Source: Arthrobacter sp. Soil763 (GTDB lineage: Bacteria; Actinomycetota; Actinomycetes; Actinomycetales; Micrococcaceae). Taken from it: a stretch of DNA of 41,838 nt. Positions 34,388 through 40,062 of this stretch are shown piece after piece; position 1 is the stretch's first letter, and the number at the start of each line of letters is the position of its first letter. Under the pieces are notes generated by a model that saw nothing but the letters and a program-made list of their open reading frames with translations, was not told the origin of the DNA and did not search any database. The stretch lies in contig NZ_LMSH01000005.1 in the NCBI RefSeq assembly GCF_001428365.1, positions 1 to 41,838 of the forward strand, in the 5' to 3' direction. The position numbers and the translations under genes were made by a program.

Positions 34388-34409
34388 CCGCAGGGAGAAA
34401 TTCCCGCGG
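34388..34409 (+). other. Short hairpin in the tRNA-Pro leader
   Basis: CCGC(A)GGGA at 34388-34396 pairs with TCCCGCGG at 34402-34409 around a GAAAT loop. It lies 30 bases before the tRNA. A candidate -10 (TAAGCT, 34347-34352) lies farther upstream. It may be a 5' processing structure; no T-box or other riboswitch motif is seen. Confidence 0.45.
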
Positions 34410-34438
34410 AGGCACGGGGCGGAGAACGACGGAACCAG

Positions 34439-34515
<77 letters not shown>

Positions 34516-34568
34516 ACAGAAAAAACCCCGCCATCTCCGGCAACGGAGCTGGCGGGGTTTTCTGTTTT
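34516..34568 (+). terminator. Intrinsic terminator of tRNA-Pro
   Basis: The outer stem ACAGAAAAAACCCCGCCA (34516-34533) pairs with TGGCGGGGTTTTCTGT (34550-34565). An inner stem CTCCG/CGGAG is capped by a GCAA tetraloop (34540-34543). The T-rich 3' end follows the helix. The reverse complement may also stop transcription arriving from the glycosylase gene. Confidence 0.92.
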
Positions 34569-34590
34569 CCGCCGCCGGTTACGCCCGGAC

Positions 34591-35460
34591 CTACTTCAGG
34601 AACCGCGAGGTCCGCCGGTCGGCGAGGATCTTGCCTTTCGTCTGGCAGCCCGGGCAATACTGCAGCGCACTGTCCGCGAAGGACACCTCCCGCACCGTGT
34701 CGCCGCAGACCGGGCAGGCCTCGCCGGCGCGGCCGTGCACCCGCAGGTGGCTGCGTTTGGCATCCTTCAGCGCGGCGGGCGGTTTTCCGTGCGCCTCCGC
34801 CACGGCGGTGCCGAGCACCTCGTGGATAGCCGCGTAGAGCCGTTCGACGGCGTCCCGGTCCAGCGAGCTGGCGATCGCGAAGGGGGAGAGCCGGGCCGCG
34901 TGCAGGATTTCGTCGCTGTAGGCGTTGCCGATGCCCGCGACCACGCTCTGGCTCCGCAACACACCCTTGACCTGCTGGGAACTGGCGGCCAGGATCGCGG
35001 CCAGCGCGTCGGCGTCGAAGCCCGGGGCGAAGGGATCCGGCCCGAGCGCGGCGATGCCGGGGACCTCCGCGGGATCGCGGACCAGGTACACCGCCAGGCT
35101 CTTCTTGGTCCCCGCCTCAGTGAGGTCCAGGTCCAGCGGGCCGGCGCCGCCGGTAAAGGACAGCCGGACCGCGATGTGCCCGCCGCCGCGTTTGAGCAGC
35201 GCACCCGTCGGCGCGTCGGTGACGCGCACCCAGCCCGCCCGGGCCAGGTGGAACACCAGGTGCAGGCCGCCGGCCTCGACGTCGACGAACTTGCCGTGCC
35301 GCCGGACCCCCGTGACGGTCAGGCCCTCCAGGGCGGAAATCGGCGGGTCCGCCGTCTTGAGCACGGCGAAGGAGACGACCTGGATTTTCGCCACCGTGGT
35401 TCCGTTCAGCCGGGCGTTCAGGAAGTCCGCCAGGGCCGCCACTTCCGGGAGTTCAGGCAC
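34591..35460 (-). CDS. Fpg/Nei-family DNA glycosylase/AP lyase
   Basis: Predicted 289-residue base-excision repair enzyme. The start is fixed by catalysis: GTG at 35460 gives MPELPEV, leaving the required N-terminal Pro2 and Glu3, with GGAGGGG upstream. The frame extends 16 codons further back but would bury the catalytic proline. Lys57 (RRHGKF) matches the E. coli Fpg lysine. The helix-two-turn-helix contains GIGNAYSDEIL, and a zinc finger is formed by Cys249, Cys252, Cys269 and Cys272 (CPVC...CPGC). It removes oxidised purines or pyrimidines; Fpg versus Nei preference is not decided by sequence here. The gene is convergent with tRNA-Pro. Confidence 0.93.
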   Translation of the reverse strand: MPELPEVAALADFLNARLNGTTVAKIQVVSFAVLKTADPPISALEGLTVTGVRRHGKFVDVEAGGLHLVFHLARAGWVRVTDAPTGALLKRGGGHIAVRLSFTGGAGPLDLDLTEAGTKKSLAVYLVRDPAEVPGIAALGPDPFAPGFDADALAAILAASSQQVKGVLRSQSVVAGIGNAYSDEILHAARLSPFAIASSLDRDAVERLYAAIHEVLGTAVAEAHGKPPAALKDAKRSHLRVHGRAGEACPVCGDTVREVSFADSALQYCPGCQTKGKILADRRTSRFLK

Positions 35461-35542
35461 GGGGGTTCCCCTCCGGGCCGGGTGCAGCTGCTGCCATGGG
35501 CCCATCATGCCAGAGTCCTCCCGGGGCCCGGACGGATGTGCC

Positions 35543-35548
35543 TATACT
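35543..35548 (+). promoter_or_regulatory. Candidate -10 (TATACT) of the gcvH promoter
   Basis: TATACT is a strong -10 match with a TG pair 4 nt upstream (extended -10-like), while no -35 is obvious. It would start transcription near 35555, giving a leader of about 59 nt. The leader is too short for the tandem glycine riboswitch found ahead of gcv genes elsewhere. Confidence 0.5.
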
Positions 35549-35613
35549 TTCTGCGGCGGCCCGTTGCACCGGCCGCCGTCGACCTTGGTGATTGACCCGA
35601 CGAAAGGCCCGCC

Positions 35614-36000
35614 ATGAGCAACATTCCCGAAGAGCTGTCCTACACCGCCGAGCACGAGTGGGTTTCCGCCCCGGATGCCGACGGCGTCGTGCGCGTGGGG
35701 ATCACCGATTTCGCCCAGGATGCCCTCGGTGACGTCGTCTACGCCCAGATGCCCGAAGTCGGCACCACCATCACCGCCAACGACGTCGTGGGCGAGGTCG
35801 AGTCCACCAAGAGCGTCAGCGATATCTATGCTCCCGTCACCGGTGAAGTGGTCGCCCGGAACGAGGCGCTGGACACCGATTCGGCACTGATTAACTCCGA
35901 TCCGTACGGCGAAGGCTGGCTGATCGAAATCAAGCTCGCCGAGGCTGACGCCGTGGAGTCCCTGCTCAGTGCATCGGAGTACGAACAGCAGGTAGGCTAA
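35614..36000 (+). CDS. gcvH: Glycine cleavage system H protein
   Basis: Predicted 128-residue lipoyl carrier of the glycine cleavage complex. The lipoyl lysine is Lys66 in GEVESTKSVSDIYAPVTGEV. YTAEHEWV near the start and NSDPYGEGWLIEIK near the end are typical. The ATG at 35614 follows AAAGG. No gcvT or gcvP lies here; the gene is separate, as it is from gcvP in mycobacteria (Rv1826 as I recall), where the order gcvH-garA-ftsR-DUF151-merR is the same. Length is normal. Confidence 0.97.
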   Translation: MSNIPEELSYTAEHEWVSAPDADGVVRVGITDFAQDALGDVVYAQMPEVGTTITANDVVGEVESTKSVSDIYAPVTGEVVARNEALDTDSALINSDPYGEGWLIEIKLAEADAVESLLSASEYEQQVG

Positions 36001-36024
36001 GGGGAAGGCCGCCGGGCCGTGTCG

Positions 36025-36112
36025 CTGGACACAGCAGTATTCAGATACAGCAGTATTCAGATACAGCAGTATTCAGATACAGCAGTTATCTGGACACAGT
36101 TATTCAGCACAG
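36025..36112 (+). repeat. 16-bp tandem repeat array in the garA leader
   Basis: ACAGCAGTATTCAGAT occurs three times perfectly (36031-36046, 36047-36062, 36063-36078), followed by an 8-bp partial copy (36079-36086). The array is bounded by CTGGACACAG at 36025-36034 and 36090-36099. A degenerate copy (ACACAGTTATTCAGCACAG) follows. It is AT-rich compared with the surroundings and each unit carries a TAnnnA-type core. Confidence 0.93.
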
Positions 36113-36169
36113 TGGCCGGCCGGGGCTGATTACCGGGACTGCCAGGCTTTTCCGGACGGCATGCGTTGT

Positions 36170-36190
36170 TTGCAGGGCGGACACCTGCAA
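36170..36190 (+). promoter_or_regulatory. Hairpin just before the garA ribosome-binding site
   Basis: TTGCAGG (36170-36176) and CCTGCAA (36184-36190) form a 7-bp stem with a 7-nt loop, ending 6 bases before AGGAGGA (36197-36203). It could modulate translation of garA. No T-tract follows, so it is not a standard terminator. Confidence 0.45.
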
Positions 36191-36207
36191 CGAATGAGGA
36201 GGACTCA

Positions 36208-36681
36208 ATGGTTGGGCACGGACAGAACGACACCGGTGAATACGGCACGGGTGGAGTGAAAGCCTCGGAGACCACCTCCATCCATCTCACGCCCATCCGC
36301 GACGAGCCCACCCTCACCCCGAAAGTCTCCGCCGAGGAACGCTCCGCGATCGAGGCGCTGCCGGCCGGGTCCGCCCTGCTGGTTGCGCACAGCGGCCCCA
36401 ACGCCGGCGCCCGCTTCCTGCTGGACTCGGACATCACGACGGCGGGCCGCCACCCGGACGCGGACATCTTCCTCGACGACGTGACCGTCTCCCGCCGCCA
36501 CGTCGAGTTCCGCCGCACCCCGCGCAGCTTCGAGGTCGTCGACACCGGGAGCCTCAACGGCACCTACGTCAACCACGACCGCGTCGACAGCGTGGAGCTG
36601 AAGTCGGGCAACGAAGTGCAGATCGGCAAATTCCGGCTCACCTTCTACCTCAGCCCTGCCCGCACCGCAGGCCACGCCTGA
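36208..36681 (+). CDS. garA: FHA-domain regulator GarA (OdhI-like)
   Basis: Predicted 157-residue phospho-regulator. The N-terminal tail contains ETTSIH with Thr22 and Thr23, matching the ETTS phosphorylation motif targeted by PknB/PknG in mycobacteria. The FHA domain (about 55-150) has the conserved GR (80-81), SRRH (95-98) and NGT (117-119). In the unphosphorylated state GarA binds and inhibits 2-oxoglutarate dehydrogenase and glutamate dehydrogenase; phosphorylation folds the tail onto the FHA domain and releases them. The ATG at 36208 has AGGAGGA upstream. The long structured leader is unusual. It may tie the TCA cycle to the C3/C4 genes in this window. Confidence 0.93.
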   Translation: MVGHGQNDTGEYGTGGVKASETTSIHLTPIRDEPTLTPKVSAEERSAIEALPAGSALLVAHSGPNAGARFLLDSDITTAGRHPDADIFLDDVTVSRRHVEFRRTPRSFEVVDTGSLNGTYVNHDRVDSVELKSGNEVQIGKFRLTFYLSPARTAGHA

Positions 36682-36698
36682 TATCGGGGTAACTGGCT

Positions 36699-37421
36699 GT
36701 GGCCATGGCACAAGCCGAACGGCGCGGACCCCAGGTTTTGAACATCGGGGAGGTCCTGGCTCAGCTGAGCGACGACTTCCCCGGCATGACCGCGTCGAAA
36801 ATCCGGTTCCTTGAGGAAAAGGGGCTGATCAACCCGCAACGCACCCCGGCCGGGTACCGGCAGTACTCCGAGGGCGACGTCGAACGGCTCCGCTTCGTGC
36901 TCGCCCTCCAGCGCGACCAGTACCTGCCGCTGAAAGTGATCAAGGACTACCTTGACGCGATCGACCGCGGCGAACGGCCGGAGAACCTGCCGCCGGGGGT
37001 CACCGTCTCGCCCCGGGCCGTGTCCGACCAGCTCGCCGCCGAACTGAACAGCCGCGGCCGGCTGCTCAGCGAGGAACAGCTCCGCACCGAATCCGGCGCC
37101 AGCGTGCCGCTGCTCGAATCGCTGCTGAGCTTCGGCCTGATCGACCACGTCAACGGCGCCTTCGACGAACACGCCCTGCAGGTGGCGCGCGCCTGCGTCC
37201 AGCTTGAAGGGCACGGCCTGGAGCCGCGGCACCTGCGGCCCTTCCAGGCCGCCGCCGACCGTGAATTCGGGCTGGTGGAACGCGCGGTGGCCACACTTAC
37301 CTCGCGCAAGGACGCGGCCTCGCACGCGCGGGCGGCGGAAACGGCGCGGGAAATCAGCGAGCTCTGCCTGTCGCTGCACCGCGCTCTGGTCCAGGACCGC
37401 ATCTCGAGGATGGACAGCTGA
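36699..37421 (+). CDS. ftsR: MerR-family regulator FtsR
   Basis: Predicted 240-residue regulator. The MerR HTH spans residues about 13-80 (LNIGEVLAQL, MTASKIRFLEEKGLINPQRTPAGYRQYSE in overlapping parts). The C-terminal helical region (80-240) has no metal-binding cysteine cluster. Orthologues next to garA in Corynebacterium (FtsR) and M. tuberculosis (Rv1828) control ftsZ or growth genes, which is the basis for the name. GTG 36699 is preferred over ATG 36705 because GGGG lies about ten bases ahead; both are in frame. The stop overlaps the next start (TGATG). Confidence 0.88.
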   Translation: MAMAQAERRGPQVLNIGEVLAQLSDDFPGMTASKIRFLEEKGLINPQRTPAGYRQYSEGDVERLRFVLALQRDQYLPLKVIKDYLDAIDRGERPENLPPGVTVSPRAVSDQLAAELNSRGRLLSEEQLRTESGASVPLLESLLSFGLIDHVNGAFDEHALQVARACVQLEGHGLEPRHLRPFQAAADREFGLVERAVATLTSRKDAASHARAAETAREISELCLSLHRALVQDRISRMDS

Positions 37422-37924
37422 TGATTGAGGTGGAAATCGTAGGCGTACGGATCGAGCTGCCGTCGAACCAGCCGCTCGTCCTGCTCAAGGAAATGCACGG
37501 CGAACGCCACGTCCCGATCTGGATCGGCACCCCGGAGGCCAGCGCGATCGCCCTGGCCCAACAGGGTGTCGTGCCGCCCCGGCCCATGACGCACGACCTC
37601 CTGGTGGACGTCGTCGAGGCGCTGGGCCACGCGATCGTCAGCGTGAACATCGTCGCGGTCGAGGACAACGTCTTCTACGGGCAGCTGCAGTTCGACGACG
37701 GAACCACCGTCAGCTCCCGCGCCTCGGACGCTCTGGCCCTGGCTCTCCGGGCCCAGTGCCGGATCTGGTGCGCGGACGCGGTGATGGACGAGGCCGGAGT
37801 CCGGATCACCGAGCACGACGACGGCGAGGAAACCAAGGCCGGACCCGCCGTCGACGAGGAGGGCGAACTGCGCCGCTTCCGCGAGTTCCTCGACGACGTC
37901 GAACCCGAGGATTTCGCCGGCTGA
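37421..37924 (+). CDS. DUF151 bifunctional nuclease family protein
   Basis: Predicted 167-residue protein of the DUF151/BFN family: MIEVEIVGVRIELPSNQPLVLLKE, then PIWIGTPEASAIALA, then PRPMTHDLLVDVV and SRASDALALALR, the landmarks of the family. Plant members have RNase/DNase activity; bacterial members are conserved but poorly studied. It starts on the last base of the ftsR stop, so it is coupled to it. The acidic C-terminal tail (about 130-167) is extra. Position matches Rv1829. Function in this organism is not known. Confidence 0.92.
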   Translation: MIEVEIVGVRIELPSNQPLVLLKEMHGERHVPIWIGTPEASAIALAQQGVVPPRPMTHDLLVDVVEALGHAIVSVNIVAVEDNVFYGQLQFDDGTTVSSRASDALALALRAQCRIWCADAVMDEAGVRITEHDDGEETKAGPAVDEEGELRRFREFLDDVEPEDFAG

Positions 37925-37971
37925 ACCGGTCCCCGGAACCCCCGGTGGAGGACCCCAACGTTAAAGTTGTG

Positions 37972-37986
37972 GTCGAAAGTTTCGAC
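37972..37986. promoter_or_regulatory. 15-bp perfect palindrome upstream of merR
   Basis: GTCGAAAGTTTCGAC is a perfect odd palindrome (7+1+7). It lies 26 bp before the -35 of the next gene. It may be an operator for a MerR-type regulator. Confidence 0.5.
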
Positions 37987-38012
37987 ACGCCCCGGCAATA
38001 GCCCCAACGTCT

Positions 38013-38041
38013 TTGACCTTGGGCCCCGCCGGGCCTAACGT
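38013..38041 (+). promoter_or_regulatory. Promoter of the second merR gene (TTGACC-17-TAACGT)
   Basis: TTGACC (38013-38018) and TAACGT (38036-38041) are spaced by 17 bp, among the best sigma-A matches in the window. The spacer contains GGCCC-CGCC-GGGCC, a small inverted repeat. Transcription would start near 38048, giving a leader of about 160 nt before the GTG at 38211. Confidence 0.65.
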
Positions 38042-38210
38042 CGGAGATACAAGTTCCCATTGCATACAACACCCGCGCAAGTCACACTGGAACGTGCAGC
38101 CGGATCCGATCCGGCACGAAGCTCTTCGTGCCGCGTCGCCCCGGCGCCGGACACGGGCAGCGCGGAGTTGCGGCAAGTTCCCGCGGGAGCTCATGACAAG
38201 GAGGATCCAC

Positions 38211-38807
38211 GTGAGTCCGAAAGGCGAAGCCGGCGAGCTTAAGCAGGCCTCGGCAGCAGGTGTTGCCGTACCCGCAAGCGGTGCCCAGGGCCTGCTCTTC
38301 ACCGAGGATCTTCCTGTCCTGGACGAAGGCGCCGGCTACCGCGGCCCGACCGCGTGCAAAGCGGCCGGCATTACCTACCGCCAGTTGGATTACTGGGCCC
38401 GCACCGGCCTTGTCGAGCCCGCCGTGCGCGGCGCCGCCGGCTCCGGTTCCCAGCGGCTCTACGGTTTCCGCGACATCCTGGTCCTCAAAGTCGTCAAGCG
38501 GCTCCTGGACACCGGCGTCTCGCTGCAGCAGATCCGCACCGCGGTCGAGCACCTGCGCGAGCGGGGCGTCGAGGACCTGGCCCAGATCACCCTCATGAGC
38601 GACGGCGCCAGCGTCTACGAATGCACGTCCGCGGACGAGGTCATCGACCTGGTCCAGGGCGGGCAGGGCGTCTTCGGTATCGCCGTCGGCCGGGTCTGGC
38701 GCGAAGTGGAGGGCAGCCTCGCCGCGCTGCCCAGCGAACACGCCGCGGACCAGTCGTTCCCTGACGACGAGCTCAGCAAGCGCCGGGCGGCCCGCAAGAC
38801 CGGCTGA
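38211..38807 (+). CDS. MerR-family regulator (second, Rv1830-like)
   Basis: Predicted 198-residue MerR-type regulator. An N-terminal segment (1-42) with LLFTEDLPVLDE precedes the HTH (about 45-115: GPTACKAAGITYRQLDYWARTGLVEP, SQRLYGFRDILVLKVVKRLLDTGVSLQQIR in parts). No effector-binding cysteines are visible. The GTG at 38211 is set by AAGGAGG (38198-38204) with 6-nt spacing; the open frame upstream contains the promoter. It follows the garA-ftsR-DUF151 run in conserved order. A perfect palindrome terminator follows. Confidence 0.9.
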   Translation: MSPKGEAGELKQASAAGVAVPASGAQGLLFTEDLPVLDEGAGYRGPTACKAAGITYRQLDYWARTGLVEPAVRGAAGSGSQRLYGFRDILVLKVVKRLLDTGVSLQQIRTAVEHLRERGVEDLAQITLMSDGASVYECTSADEVIDLVQGGQGVFGIAVGRVWREVEGSLAALPSEHAADQSFPDDELSKRRAARKTG

Positions 38808-38843
38808 CCGGCACGGACACCCTCCACGCACAATACTTAACGC

Positions 38844-38877
38844 AGAACGCGGGGCCACGATCGTGGCCCCGCGTTCT
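38844..38877. terminator. Bidirectional terminator, 34-bp perfect palindrome
   Basis: AGAACGCGGGGCCACGA (38844-38860) is immediately followed by its exact complement (38861-38877). The helix is closed by its central bases and followed by CTTTG on the plus strand. It sits between convergent merR and the ParA-like gene. Confidence 0.88.
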
Positions 38878-38915
38878 TTGCTGTGCGGGAAGGGTGGCGG
38901 GCCGGCCGTGGCCGG

Positions 38916-39758
38916 CTAGCGCTGGCTGCGGCTCCGGACCGACCCGGCGGCGGTCAGTGCGCCGCCCGTGCGCATCAGGTTGGCCAGCAGCAGGTCAAAC
39001 AGCCCGGCGGCGTTCTTGGCCGATTCTCCGGGCCAGTGATGGACTGAATGCGCCGCGCCCTGGATCTGCTGCCAGTTGGCCTGTTCCGGGATATGCGGGG
39101 TCAGCAGCAGTTCGCCGAACATCGACTCCATCTCGGCCAGCCGGAAGCTGTGTTCGGAGGAACCGGAGCGCACCCGGTTCGCCACGATGCCGGCGGGGGA
39201 CAGGCCCGGAGCGAACTCCTGCCGGAACAGCTGGATGGCCCGCAGCGTCCGCTCGGTGCCCGCGACCGAGAAGAGCCCCGGCTCGGCGACCAGGGCGACC
39301 TTGTCGCTGGCCGACCACGCCATCCGGGTCAGGCCGTTCAGCGAGGGCGGGCAGTCCACGAGGACCAGTTCATAGCTCCCGGCGCCGGCCAGGACGGTGG
39401 AGAGCCGGCGCAGGTCGCGGCGGCCCAGGTCCGGGCGGTCGTAGATGCCGGTGAAGGCGGAACCGACGGCGACATCGAGCACGGAGGGCGCGCGGCCGGC
39501 AGTGTCAGTGCCGCGCTCGACCCAGCCGCTGGGCACGACGTTCTCGGCCAGGCGGGCCCGGCGGGGAGCCTTGAGCATCCGGCCGATGTCCTGCTGGCCG
39601 TCCGGCCGGACGCCGAGGGCGGTGCTGGCATCAGCGTGCGGATCGAGGTCGACGACGAGCGTGGGAATCCCGGCTGCGAGTGCGGCGGAAGCCAGTCCGG
39701 TGGTCACTGACGTCTTGCCGACGCCGCCTTTGAGGCTGCTGATACTCACTACTTGCAC
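38916..39758 (-). CDS. Orphan ParA/MinD-like ATPase
   Basis: Predicted 280-residue deviant-Walker ATPase with KGGVGKTS at residues 10-17, VVDLDPHADASTALG and VLVDCPPSLNG. An in-frame start at 40007 would add 83 low-complexity residues overlapping CRP-like sites; GTG 39758 (MQVVSIS) gives a normal ParA N-terminus, though no ribosome-binding site is seen, so it may be leaderless. The Ser-rich C-terminus (VRSRSQR) lacks the usual amphipathic tail. No ParB or target gene is adjacent. It may position a protein complex rather than DNA. The role is unknown. Confidence 0.85.
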   Translation of the reverse strand: MQVVSISSLKGGVGKTSVTTGLASAALAAGIPTLVVDLDPHADASTALGVRPDGQQDIGRMLKAPRRARLAENVVPSGWVERGTDTAGRAPSVLDVAVGSAFTGIYDRPDLGRRDLRRLSTVLAGAGSYELVLVDCPPSLNGLTRMAWSASDKVALVAEPGLFSVAGTERTLRAIQLFRQEFAPGLSPAGIVANRVRSGSSEHSFRLAEMESMFGELLLTPHIPEQANWQQIQGAAHSVHHWPGESAKNAAGLFDLLLANLMRTGGALTAAGSVRSRSQR

Positions 39759-39970
39759 TTGAAAACCAATACCTAACGCCGGTTGCCGGGACGGGGTCCT
39801 GCCGGCCCCTGCGTTCCCGGGGCCGGGGCGAGCATGCGCCACCCATCCCTTCATCATATGTTGACCGGCAGCCGATTCCCGTCTTCTCCGGCCCGGCGGG
39901 CGCGGGAAGCCCCCGGAGCGCCGCCGGCCGGGGACGGGCTGCCCGGCGCCGCGGAAATGACGCATAATCA

Positions 39971-39986
39971 TGTGACGGCTACCACA
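39971..39986. promoter_or_regulatory. CRP/GlxR-like site 1 upstream of pyc
   Basis: TGTGACGGCTACCACA fits TGTGA-N6-TCACA with one mismatch. It centres 22 bp (two helical turns) from site 2, so two dimers could bind the same DNA face. It lies between the ParA-like and pyc genes. Confidence 0.5.
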
Positions 39987-39992
39987 ATGATT

Positions 39993-40008
39993 TGTGTTTG
40001 CGCGCACA
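39993..40008. promoter_or_regulatory. CRP/GlxR-like site 2 upstream of pyc
   Basis: TGTGTTTGCGCGCACA keeps the outer TGTG-N8-CACA symmetry with one deviation per half-site from the TGTGA/TCACA ideal. It lies 54 bp before the pyc start. Confidence 0.4.
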
Positions 40009-40062
40009 GGTCTTAGAAACTGTGACGACTTACCGACCCACCCGCGATGATGCAGGAGAAGT

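Larger units (their letters stand above)
39759..40062. other. Divergent gap between the ParA-like gene and pyc
   Basis: About 300 bases without a gene. The left half is GC-rich with no clear signal. The right half (39960-40062) is AT-richer and holds two CRP/GlxR-like sites, a TGTGACGRCT direct-repeat pair (39971-39980 and 40021-40030, 50 bp apart), a CATAAT possible -10 (39963-39968) and the pyc ribosome-binding site AGGAG (40054-40058). Confidence 0.55.

Noticed and set aside
35461..35613. Glycine riboswitch upstream of gcvH
   Set aside because: The gap is short and none of the conserved glycine aptamer cores is visible.
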